Below, piece by piece: positions 8,093 to 14,005 of a stretch of 21,402 nt of DNA. The position numbers and the translations under genes were made by a program. Every line of letters begins with the position of its first letter. The stretch's first letter is position 1. A model generated the notes under the pieces. That model worked only from the letters and a program-made list of their open reading frames with translations. It was not told the DNA's origin and did not search any database. This DNA is from a virus. The stretch is from positions 1-21,402 of IMG/VR virus record IMGVR_UViG_3300030419_004081, one strand, 5' to 3'.

Positions 8093-9081
8093 TATGCCTG
8101 TGCCTCTAACCTGTTCATTAAATCGTACATTCTTTGTGCTCCTAAATCAACACTACCGCCGCCCGCTGCCCGTACAGCGTCAGCTGTCATTACAAATTCA
8201 TTTTTCGATAGTCTAGCAGGCACATCATCTGCCCGTTCTTTGGCGCCGACAGGGATAAAGCCGCCTCCACGATAGTCCATTTCCATCGCTGGCTCACCAC
8301 CATTTGCGAGCCCTATAATACCACCATCTTTTGCCTGTTGTCCACCCCTATACTGAAGGTTATAAAAGTCTGTCGGTCGATCACGGAACAAAGCAAAATC
8401 GCTTCTTTCTTTTTTAGCGCTTTGATTTTCTAAATATTGAAGAACAGCTGACACCGTGCCTCCAAGAGCAGATACAATAAGCTTGTTTTTAGGGTCAGTC
8501 ATAAATTGATTAACAACTTCAAGTTTTTCTCCTATCCCCTCTGCTTTTTTAAAATTTTCAAAAAACTTAAATCTGCCAGCAGTTTCCGTGCCAGTTCCCG
8601 CCCCTGCTCCTGCAGAGGAAACACTAGGCCCAGAAACATCAGCTATTGTTGGTCTTGTTGATACCTCTGCTGCGGCCTGTGTGCCTGCATCAGTCGGTAA
8701 GTCTCCAAATACAGATCCTTCTCCTCTAAAAAACGATCCCTCTCCGGTAGATGTTAAACTGCCAGTTGGACCAAATAAAGGGTCGCCTGTAAATGGACTC
8801 GTAAATACATTTCCAGTTCCAGGTTGTGTAAAACCAAGTTGAGTTGGAGCTCCTCCTAAATACCGTGCACCTTGTCCAAGAGCATATGTTCCAATACCAG
8901 CTCTAACTGAACTACCAATACGACCTGTTTTATCAAAACTACCAAGTCCTGCCATGGTTGCAGCGAGCGCTGGGTTGAATGGAGCTACAAATGGAGCAGC
9001 TGTTACTGCAATTTCTGCTAATTCGTTTGGTACTGCTTTTCTAAATGCACTTTTAAGAGCACTGCCTATTCCAAATGCCAT
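8092..9081 (-). CDS. Marine-phage virion protein with C-terminal KERADDVP/EFVMTADAV domain
   Basis: A 329-aa protein. The N-terminal ~75 residues are Ala/Gly-rich and amphipathic (AEIAVTAAPFVAPFNPALAA). A low-complexity Gly/Thr/Ser middle follows, then a helical stretch near residues 170-220 (FENFKKAEGIGEKLEVV). The C-terminal ~75 residues are the diagnostic part: glycine-rich GGIIGLANGG and DYRGGGFIPVG, then KERADDVPARLSKN (about 281-294), EFVMTADAVR (295-304), AAGGGSVDLG and a helical end. This C-terminal block recurs in many marine phage structural proteins whose biochemical role is, to my knowledge, undefined. The start at 9081 is preceded by AGGAAAA and sits one base after a 16-codon micro-ORF. 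The stop overlaps the next start (TAATG). It stands at the head of the putative internal-protein block. Confidence 0.82.
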   Translation of the reverse strand: MAFGIGSALKSAFRKAVPNELAEIAVTAAPFVAPFNPALAATMAGLGSFDKTGRIGSSVRAGIGTYALGQGARYLGGAPTQLGFTQPGTGNVFTSPFTGDPLFGPTGSLTSTGEGSFFRGEGSVFGDLPTDAGTQAAAEVSTRPTIADVSGPSVSSAGAGAGTGTETAGRFKFFENFKKAEGIGEKLEVVNQFMTDPKNKLIVSALGGTVSAVLQYLENQSAKKERSDFALFRDRPTDFYNLQYRGGQQAKDGGIIGLANGGEPAMEMDYRGGGFIPVGAKERADDVPARLSKNEFVMTADAVRAAGGGSVDLGAQRMYDLMNRLEAQA

Positions 9082-9082
9082 A

Positions 9083-9133
9083 TTATTTTCCTATTTTCTC
9101 CAATCTATCGTATTTTGCGTCATTTTCAATCAT
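9083..9133 (-). CDS. 16-codon micro-ORF bridging two structural genes
   Basis: On the minus strand ATG at 9133 overlaps the TAA of the 223-aa gene as TAATG. The frame reads MIENDAKYDRLEKIGK and stops with TAA at 9083-9085, one base before the ATG of the 329-aa gene. It therefore fills the only apparent intergenic gap in this part of the operon exactly, using the same TAATG junction seen at several other gene borders. It also contains the AGGAAAA that serves the next gene. It could be a genuine micropeptide, or a translated linker that keeps ribosomes moving across the gap. The peptide is too short for homology to say anything, so coding status is uncertain. Confidence 0.45.
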   Translation of the reverse strand: MIENDAKYDRLEKIGK

Positions 9134-9804
9134 TATTGTCCTCTGATCGGTGGGTTTCTTATCTCTAAAAACGATGCATACACATTAAATGGTTGCTCGT
9201 CTGGGGTAAAATTAAGACTATCGCCCGACTCCAACACAAAAGTTCTGTTGAAACCAGCTATCCCATTATTGGCCACAGCACCTTTGTCTATAATTTTTGT
9301 AGAACTGGCCGAACTGTCAGTAATTGTAAAAGAATTATTGCTTGCTGTGCCCCCAGATTGATTGCAAAATTGAACAAAATTAACAATTATTGTGCTGCCA
9401 GCTGGACAAGTAATAAAAGAATCAGCTGAGTCCGCTGTCGTTAATTGTTTACAAATTCCTCTGTACCTTTGCCTAACGCCAGCATCTAATTGAACATAGT
9501 GTAGATTAATATGTTGATCAGAAACATCTGTTTGCCATTTAAGCTCATCTTGTTCTTCAAGAATAATTGGCACATTTAATGCTGTTAAACCACCCGCAGA
9601 AATTGTAATGGCTTGAATAGCTCGTGCTGACGTGCTAATTGAGTTATCTTCCACTGCTAAAAAATTGTTGGAGTCGCTAGCATTTTCATTTTGAACTATT
9701 AAATTTTTAACAATTATTGTTTTTCCTGCAGGGCAACGCAAAAGTAATTGAGCGCTACCTGTTGTATCTATTTCAGTAACTACGTTTTTAAATTGTGCTG
9801 CCAT
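9133..9804 (-). CDS. Two-domain beta-rich virion protein (223 aa), tandem duplication
   Basis: I choose the ATG at 9804 (MAAQFKNVV) over an in-frame ATG at 9825 because the former overlaps the upstream stop as TAATG, as at neighbouring junctions. The protein has two similar halves of about 109 residues: each begins with CPAG-x-TIIV (Cys24 and Cys133) and ends with a LE-x-x-D-x-L-x-x-x-x-D segment (LEEQDELKWQTD, LESGDSLNFTPD) and a terminal strand (INLHYVQLD, VYASFLEIR). The alternating polar/apolar pattern suggests beta-sandwiches. The same layout and ending occur once in the 119-aa protein at 17359-17718, so the two are probably related. Role unknown; a capsid decoration, tail or fibre-attachment protein would fit a small beta-domain in a late operon. 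Confidence 0.8.
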   Translation of the reverse strand: MAAQFKNVVTEIDTTGSAQLLLRCPAGKTIIVKNLIVQNENASDSNNFLAVEDNSISTSARAIQAITISAGGLTALNVPIILEEQDELKWQTDVSDQHINLHYVQLDAGVRQRYRGICKQLTTADSADSFITCPAGSTIIVNFVQFCNQSGGTASNNSFTITDSSASSTKIIDKGAVANNGIAGFNRTFVLESGDSLNFTPDEQPFNVYASFLEIRNPPIRGQ

Positions 9805-10052
9805 TACGATGAATTTAAAAACCAAGAAAGTTGATCACTAACTGAGATAGAGTCTTCTTCATCAATCTTGTGTGACATTTTTAATAACTCTTGTTCGACA
9901 GCCGCAGCTAAACGATTTAAGTCAACATCTAGTTGATTTATTTGAGCCATCATTTGAGCGTTGTTTGCTGCTTCTGCTGTGCCTAACGCTCTATTAAACG
10001 CGTCCATAAAAGAGCTTGTTGTTGGCATTCTGTTAAATCTATTTCCAGCCAC
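9804..10052 (-). CDS. Small helical protein (82 aa), GTG start
   Basis: Begins with GTG at 10050-10052 (GTG GCT GGA), supported by AAAGGAA at 10058-10064 with a normal spacing; no in-frame ATG would give a comparable N-terminus. Residues about 15-65 are predicted helical with a coiled-coil-like pattern (MAQINQLDVDLNRLAAAVEQELLKMSHKI), and the end is acidic and Ser-rich. No known domain is recognised. It follows the 43-aa Cys4 ORF by two bases and its stop forms TAATG with the start of the 223-aa gene. It could be a small virion component or an assembly chaperone; nothing in the sequence decides this. Confidence 0.75.
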   Translation of the reverse strand: MAGNRFNRMPTTSSFMDAFNRALGTAEAANNAQMMAQINQLDVDLNRLAAAVEQELLKMSHKIDEEDSISVSDQLSWFLNSS

Positions 10053-10054
10053 AG

Positions 10055-10186
10055 TTATTCCTTTAAATCTACAAATTTAAAATCGTCTGGCGGTAATTGT
10101 TTTGATTCTTTACCAGGACATGCCATGGTTGTACATGTTTTACCATCTTCAACAGTTTGTCCACAATGTTCACATTTAGTGCTCAT
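10055..10186 (-). CDS. 43-aa Cys4 zinc-ribbon-like microprotein
   Basis: ATG at 10184-10186 shares ATGA with the stop of the 508-aa gene, and TAA ends the frame at 10055. The 43-residue product starts MSTKCEHCGQTVEDGKTC and has four cysteines in the arrangement CxxC-x9-C-x4-C (Cys5, 8, 18, 23), with His7 inside the first pair. This is the pattern of a minimal zinc ribbon or knuckle. The C-terminal half (PPDDFKFVDLKE) is acidic. Exact overlap with the upstream stop, a following gene with a ribosome-binding site inside its last codons, and a coherent metal-ligand pattern all argue that it is real. Function unknown: it might bind nucleic acid, a virion protein or a host factor. Zinc binding itself is inference. 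Confidence 0.78.
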   Translation of the reverse strand: MSTKCEHCGQTVEDGKTCTTMACPGKESKQLPPDDFKFVDLKE

Positions 10187-11709
10187 GTGTTTCTCAATCC
10201 ATCTGGTTGCATGTTAAATCGATGGTCGCCCATACGCCAAAAAGAACTGGTCGCATTGCTTGATACCACCATCGACACTTGTCGTCCACGTGCACGTATG
10301 GTCTGGTGTGTTGTGCCTGTGGCTGATGTAATTGTTTCTTCTGTTCGTTGTGTGCCGTTTGGATGATCTCTAAACTTTAGTGTGACTGTGACATCACCTA
10401 CTTGATCATTGAAGTCAGGTATAAAATCACTGATATACATCATTTGTTCGCCGTCCGGCGGCAAGTCAATATCACCTGATGTTAGTGTGCACTCCATAGC
10501 CGAACCGTCGTCATCTGTGCCTGATTCGTGTTTAAATATTACAGAGCTGGATGCTGCAAGAGAACTTGCAAGCGGGTTATCATAGATACCGACCGGCGCC
10601 CAAGCTCCTCTGGCCAATGTGCCTACAGACCATGTGTTTTCTAAATAATTAAATATGACATAGTTTGTAATATCGTCTGATGCATCATTAGATCCTGTTG
10701 GATAGAACCACCAGACCTCGTTAAATTTAACATTGAGTGCTGCAAAACATTTTAGTTTTTGTTGTTTGGTAAGATTGTCAAACACATGTCGCTCCACTGT
10801 GCATGGTATGCTCTGCACTTGCCCACGATAAGCATAGAAACCATCATCGCCCATCCAATAAGCTGTGCCGTTATGTTCAACAACAGCGTTTGGTCCAACA
10901 AGTCCTGCGTTTTCCGCTAGTGTTTGAAAGGCATAAACATCTGGTTGTCCAACAAATGTCATAGAAAAAACAGTCGTGTCAGAAAACAATAAAATATTAC
11001 CTTTGGTTCTAACCGCACCAAGAAGCAGGTTGCCGCCTTGTAATTCTACAGCACCTGCAAAGTTGTCGAGTGTTGCTGTAAAATCATTGTCTGTTTCCAA
11101 ATCAGAAAAAGCCACACGCATTGGTGCATCGTTAGTGCCGTCGTGTGCACCATATAAAATAACTTGTCTTGATTGTTGGTTGACGATCACACCGTTGGCC
11201 GATGACGGTATACTGCTGCCCGATGCAGCTGTCACAGCAGCTGCGTTTGTGCTTGCATCACCTTGATATGCGCTCAAGTCTAATTTGTATAGTTTGCCAC
11301 CTATCTTATTAACACAGATTAAATCTTCACCAAACGTGTCCATTGTCCAAATGCCAGCAAATGTAAATACACCAGAACTGACCGTTGTGTGTTGTGCACC
11401 TGCCGAATAGCTTGATCCAGGTGTAATGTCTACATAACTACCTGCACCATCATCGTATAAATATAAATGACTGTGTGTTCCTATACCGATGTATCGTTTG
11501 TTATTAGCCACTTGACCACGGAATGGAAGTAGTGTTCTAACAACACCGCTTGCAATCGTATCCGTATCGAGTTTTGCCCAACCACCTAGTTTTTCTGCAC
11601 GACCTTTTAGAAAACGTATTTTGTTAGCGTCAACATACTTGCCCTCTTGTGAGTAGACTGTGTCATCCTTGAAGATACCAGGCTGTATTTGCATCTTTGA
11701 TAAAGGCAT
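10183..11709 (-). CDS. Tail hub / DNA-stabilisation-like beta-propeller protein (508 aa)
   Basis: The N-terminus (MPLSKMQIQPGIFKDDTVYSQEGKY) leads into KIRFLKGRAEKLGGW (30-44) and a series of strand-turn repeats, such as RYIGIGTHSHLYLYDDG, GNILLFSDTTVFSMTFVG and AYWMGDDGFYAYRG. This pattern is familiar from podoviral proteins annotated as tail or packaged-DNA stabilisation proteins of the P22 gp10 type; T7 gp12 plays a comparable nozzle role. The regular aromatic strands suggest a beta-propeller core, with a C-terminal beta-domain that includes an RGRQVSMVV strand. It probably forms part of the tail tube or hub below the adaptor. The ATG at 11709 follows the upstream TAA directly, with AAGGA a few bases before. 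The family assignment is recognition by pattern, not by alignment. Confidence 0.78.
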   Translation of the reverse strand: MPLSKMQIQPGIFKDDTVYSQEGKYVDANKIRFLKGRAEKLGGWAKLDTDTIASGVVRTLLPFRGQVANNKRYIGIGTHSHLYLYDDGAGSYVDITPGSSYSAGAQHTTVSSGVFTFAGIWTMDTFGEDLICVNKIGGKLYKLDLSAYQGDASTNAAAVTAASGSSIPSSANGVIVNQQSRQVILYGAHDGTNDAPMRVAFSDLETDNDFTATLDNFAGAVELQGGNLLLGAVRTKGNILLFSDTTVFSMTFVGQPDVYAFQTLAENAGLVGPNAVVEHNGTAYWMGDDGFYAYRGQVQSIPCTVERHVFDNLTKQQKLKCFAALNVKFNEVWWFYPTGSNDASDDITNYVIFNYLENTWSVGTLARGAWAPVGIYDNPLASSLAASSSVIFKHESGTDDDGSAMECTLTSGDIDLPPDGEQMMYISDFIPDFNDQVGDVTVTLKFRDHPNGTQRTEETITSATGTTHQTIRARGRQVSMVVSSNATSSFWRMGDHRFNMQPDGLRNT

Positions 11710-12132
11710 TTAACTAATCCTTATCAAAGCTGTTGTTGCAGATGCCGATGGTAAAGATACGGTTAGCGTGCCTCCAGATACAGACTTGGTGCCACCAAAA
11801 TCTAACACAGCGATCGCACGATTACTCGCTGATGAATTGTAGATAAGTGCCCCAGCAGCGTCAGATATAGTTGCGCTTGAAAAAGACACATCATCAAAGT
11901 CCACAAAAGCCACTGTGCCAGATGATGACACAGCAACGTTTGATATGGTTGCACCACCCGATGAGTAGTTGGTGCCGCTTGATTCGTTGGTTGTAGAAAA
12001 AGCAGTGGTCGTTGGCCCTAGCGTGGCGCTCGATGTATACAGGGCAAGTTTAAGTGTATGCCCATCAAGATCGTGTAGACCTTTCAGGAGTTCTTCTTTA
12101 AATGAATTGCATACCGCTTGTGTTATTGCCAT
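11710..12132 (-). CDS. Conserved marine-phage beta-rich virion protein (140 aa)
   Basis: I place the start at 12132 (MAITQAVCNSFKEELLKGLH), not at an in-frame ATG 33 bases upstream, because TAGGAG at 12138-12143 is five bases from the former. The N-terminal helix is followed by HTLKLALYTSSATLGPTT, TNESSGTNYSSGGATISNV, and strands ending VLDFGGTKSVSGGTLTVSLP. This is a recognisable, frequent family in marine tailed phages (MAITQA-x-C-x-SFK-x-ELL...LALYTS), normally annotated as hypothetical or structural. It is beta-rich and probably a small virion protein; no enzymatic residues are evident. Its TAA abuts the ATG of the 508-aa gene, which suggests coupled expression with the tail hub protein. 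Confidence 0.82.
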   Translation of the reverse strand: MAITQAVCNSFKEELLKGLHDLDGHTLKLALYTSSATLGPTTTAFSTTNESSGTNYSSGGATISNVAVSSSGTVAFVDFDDVSFSSATISDAAGALIYNSSASNRAIAVLDFGGTKSVSGGTLTVSLPSASATTALIRIS

Positions 12133-12137
12133 ATAAT

Positions 12138-12143
12138 CTCCTA
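12138..12143 (-). promoter_or_regulatory. Ribosome-binding site overlapping stop (TAGGAG)
   Basis: The TAG stop of the 79-aa gene (12141-12143) forms the first half of TAGGAG. It lies five bases before ATG 12132 and decides the start of the 140-aa gene against the longer alternative at 12165. Confidence 0.8.
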
Positions 12144-12239
12144 TGCAGCACTGATCTCCGACCAAGATTCTGTGTTTGATGAAGCTGATATACTAGACCA
12201 AGACTCAGCATTTGCTGACGCCGATATATCAGCCCAAAA
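12141..12239 (-). repeat. Three tandem 36-bp coding repeats (12-aa Trp-Ile unit)
   Basis: The C-terminal third of the 79-aa gene consists of two full and one shortened 12-codon units with conserved Trp, Ile, Ser-Ala-Ser and Asn. Period is exactly 12 residues by the Trp and Ile positions. Confidence 0.8.
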
Positions 12240-12380
12240 CTCTCGACCTACATCTGGGCTGCCTCCAAATGATACTACACCAAAAGCCACCGCACCAAAA
12301 GCAGAAGTTTCAAACTCGGTCGCAATATCTGTGCCGATTGCCTCTAATACAAATACTGGTGACCAATTTTCTGTTGCCAT
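12141..12380 (-). CDS. Small Trp-repeat protein (79 aa)
   Basis: The first 45 residues (MATENWSPVFVLEAIGTDIA) are followed by three copies of a 12-residue unit in which Trp falls at 49, 61 and 73 and Ile at 52, 64 and 76, with SAS-x-N between units. Short proteins with Trp-x-x-Ile repeats of 10-12 residues occur in marine tailed phages. The regular spacing suggests a beta-solenoid-like or extended binding repeat. The start at 12380 overlaps the stop of the 56-aa ORF as TAATG, and its TAG builds the ribosome-binding site for the next gene. Function unknown; a minor tail or fibre-associated protein is an inference from position between the fibre array and the tail hub. Confidence 0.75.
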   Translation of the reverse strand: MATENWSPVFVLEAIGTDIATEFETSAFGAVAFGVVSFGGSPDVGREFWADISASANAESWSSISASSNTESWSEISAA

Positions 12381-12550
12381 TAGTTAATTTTTTCCTCTTC
12401 TTTTTCCTCTTCTTTTTTCAACTCTGCTAGCTCCATTTGAGTTGTAATCAAATCAGCTTGTAGCTTGGTGTTTAAATCCAAAGCATCGTTTCTTTGTTTC
12501 GTTAACAACGCGATGACGTTGTTGACGTATTTAGATTGTTTGTCGTTCAT
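12380..12550 (-). CDS. Small coiled-coil protein (56 aa) with Glu/Lys tail
   Basis: ATG at 12550 is preceded by AAAGGAAG, and the frame ends with TAA at 12380-12382, which overlaps the ATG of the 79-aa gene as TAATG. The product (MNDKQSKYVNNVIALLTKQR...) is helical with heptad-like leucines from about residue 12 to 44 and ends in KKEEEKEEEKIN. It is too short for a domain call. The exact junctions on both sides and the good ribosome-binding site support coding. A trimeric coiled-coil assembly factor or a small fibre-associated chaperone would fit the location directly after the fibre array, but that is inference. Confidence 0.75.
   Translation of the reverse strand: MNDKQSKYVNNVIALLTKQRNDALDLNTKLQADLITTQMELAELKKEEEKEEEKIN
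12389..12412 (-). repeat. Two perfect 12-bp tandem copies
   Basis: On the + strand TTTTTCCTCTTC is repeated twice without change. On the coding (-) strand it encodes the EEEKEEEK tail of the 56-aa protein. It is a candidate slippage site that could change tail length by four residues without a frameshift. Confidence 0.85.
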
Positions 12551-12574
12551 ATTTCTTCCTTTCGTGGTTAATAA

Positions 12575-12868
12575 TTATCCTCCTAATTTATCGTGCAAAG
12601 CTATTTGATGTGCTTTAAAACTGTCTTTAACATCATCAGTCCAAACAACATCGGCTACTGCTTTTATCTCTGCATCCTCAGAGGACATATCAGTGTCAAC
12701 CCAGTTTTTAGAAGCATCTATGTGTCCAGATTCAAAAATTTTTCTAGAATGTTTTCTTGTTATCTCAGTTCCGTCTTCTTTGATAACAGTGTCAATTCTA
12801 ACTTGAACATGCTTAAATGGGCCAACCACCTCTATTTTTGATATCTCTGTTTCTTTAGTTATTGCCAT
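12575..12868 (-). CDS. MAITKE-family small protein, copy C (97 aa)
   Basis: One of three paralogues in the window. It begins MAITKETEISKIEVVGPFKHVQVR, carries an IKEDG turn, a DTDMSSEDAEIKA acidic segment and VWTDDVKDSFKAH near the end. This is a common small family in marine tailed phages that I know only as hypothetical, typically beside tail-fibre genes. It follows the 314-aa fibre gene, with AAAAGGAG at 12877-12884 in a 17-base gap, a strong ribosome-binding site like those of the other two copies. A fibre-assembly chaperone, fibre-cap or adaptor subunit matched to its neighbouring fibre is a reasonable inference. The sequence does not show mechanism. Confidence 0.78.
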   Translation of the reverse strand: MAITKETEISKIEVVGPFKHVQVRIDTVIKEDGTEITRKHSRKIFESGHIDASKNWVDTDMSSEDAEIKAVADVVWTDDVKDSFKAHQIALHDKLGG

Positions 12869-12876
12869 TGTTTTTC

Positions 12877-12884
12877 TCCTTTTA
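12877..12884 (-). promoter_or_regulatory. Strong ribosome-binding site, MAITKE copy C
   Basis: AAAAGGAG lies eight bases before ATG 12868, in a short spacer between the 314-aa fibre gene and its partner. Confidence 0.8.
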
Positions 12885-12885
12885 A

Positions 12886-13830
12886 TTATGATGTATGATA
12901 ACTTATACTTAGATTAATAGCCAGGTTAGAATCAAACTGTGCCAGTGCTGCGTTTGCTAATGCTGTTGTATCATGTCTATCAAAATACAATCTAGCTAAA
13001 CCAGAATACACATTAATGCAAAAAAGATTTGAGTTTACGCTTGCACCTAAAATTTGCACTTCACCAGTTCCAGTGTCGGCATCCTCTGTTTGTGCGGCCT
13101 GTGCAAAAGGTAAATCTATATAACCGATGCCTGAGGCACTACTATAAGCGTTTACTTTAATTTGACCCATTATATGAACAAGTTTACCAACTTTAATATA
13201 ATGTAGTGTATCGTTAGAAGTGTTTAAACCCCAACTACCACTTCCAGCGTAAGTTGTGGTAACTTGAAAATCACCTTCTTCATAGTCATCAAGTAAATTA
13301 GACGCTGTTTCAGAAGTTACTCCGAGATAAATACCATCACCCGATTGTGGAAAGTGTAATCCGTTTGCTGTTAATTTCAAAAGATCGTTGCCTCCAGCTT
13401 TAAAATGTATTTCATCATCAGTGTCTGCAGTGATTGATGTGTCTGCATCCGCGTCTAATATTAATTCTTGTCCATTAACATCTAATGTTCCAGGTGTAAC
13501 TAAGTTACCAGATAGTTTTGCACTTGTAACAGACGCATCAGTCGGTGTCACCGTGCCGCCATTATCTGAACCTAGTAGTATGGCAAAGAAACTTGTGTTG
13601 GCAGCAGGTGCCGTTGTGAATGTTAGTGTGCTACCTGATACGGTGAAGTCTGTGCCTGGCTTTTGTATTACACCACCAAGAGATAGTAGTATTTGATTCA
13701 CGTCACCGACGCTCACATTGGTCGAGTTGACCTGCATCGTGTGCGTGGTATCAGAACCGTCGAACCCTGATGAAATGTCATCGAGTTGTCTGAATGCTCC
13801 TGTGCGTAAATCTCTTCCTATGTATGCCAT
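12886..13830 (-). CDS. Tail-fibre-like protein (314 aa) with DYEEG module
   Basis: Residues 1-88 form a virion-attachment-type N-terminal domain (MAYIGRDLRTGAF, ...VIQKPGTDFTVSGSTLTF) closely similar to that of the 353-aa fibre. Residues about 115-150 contain LDVNGQELILDADAD and ADTDDEIHFKAGG, also shared with the 353-aa protein. A conserved NLLDDYEEG (178-186) opens the distal beta-rich domain, which extends to the C-terminus and includes the YIKVGKLVHIMGQIKV strand. The distal domain is probably the receptor-contacting part. The start overlaps the stop of the 57-aa ORF (TAATG). The 97-aa MAITKE protein follows. Function as a short fibre or receptor-binding protein is an inference from domain order and company. 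Confidence 0.82.
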   Translation of the reverse strand: MAYIGRDLRTGAFRQLDDISSGFDGSDTTHTMQVNSTNVSVGDVNQILLSLGGVIQKPGTDFTVSGSTLTFTTAPAANTSFFAILLGSDNGGTVTPTDASVTSAKLSGNLVTPGTLDVNGQELILDADADTSITADTDDEIHFKAGGNDLLKLTANGLHFPQSGDGIYLGVTSETASNLLDDYEEGDFQVTTTYAGSGSWGLNTSNDTLHYIKVGKLVHIMGQIKVNAYSSASGIGYIDLPFAQAAQTEDADTGTGEVQILGASVNSNLFCINVYSGLARLYFDRHDTTALANAALAQFDSNLAINLSISYHTS

Positions 13831-14003
13831 TAATCGGCCTCCTCTATTGTGTTACCGTCTATCTTCTCCCACTCAAGAACGTTTTGATAGTCTGAGTTAT
13901 CTTCGTTAAGTGGCACAAATTGCACAATGTCATTATCTGTAACAACTTTATAACCGTTATGTTTATCTTGAATGTCCAATGTTTTTTTTACTGATTTATA
14001 CAT
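13830..14003 (-). CDS. 57-aa protein with tail-fibre-assembly-like DYQ...LEW...GNTIEEAD motif
   Basis: ATG at 14003 lies two bases after the TAA of the 383-aa gene, with AGGAT before it; TAA at 13830-13832 overlaps the next ATG as TAATG. The product starts MYKSVKKTLDIQDKHNGYKV and contains QFVPLNEDNSDYQ, VLEW and GNTIEEAD. The pattern VP-x-(D/N)-x-x-N-x-DYQ-x-x-L-x-W...GNT-x-E-x-AD is characteristic of small proteins next to phage tail fibres, including the N-terminal part of tail-fibre-assembly (Tfa)-type proteins. It occupies the place that MAITKE proteins take beside the other fibres. An assembly or chaperone role for a neighbouring fibre is inferred; the family recognition itself is fairly secure. 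Confidence 0.8.
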   Translation of the reverse strand: MYKSVKKTLDIQDKHNGYKVVTDNDIVQFVPLNEDNSDYQNVLEWEKIDGNTIEEAD

Positions 14004-14005
14004 AA

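Noticed and set aside
9805-9825. Longer N-terminus (MVFKFIV) for the 223-aa protein
   Set aside because: The downstream ATG at 9804 overlaps the upstream stop as TAATG, the usual junction here, and there is no good ribosome-binding site for 9825.
12133-12165. Longer N-terminus (MVGDQCCIGDY) for the 140-aa protein
   Set aside because: TAGGAG is correctly spaced for ATG 12132, and the family begins MAITQA.
12212-12430. Plus-strand ORF ending in a Phe-rich stretch
   Set aside because: It is the antisense shadow of the 79-aa Trp-repeat gene and the Glu/Lys-rich tail of the 56-aa ORF.
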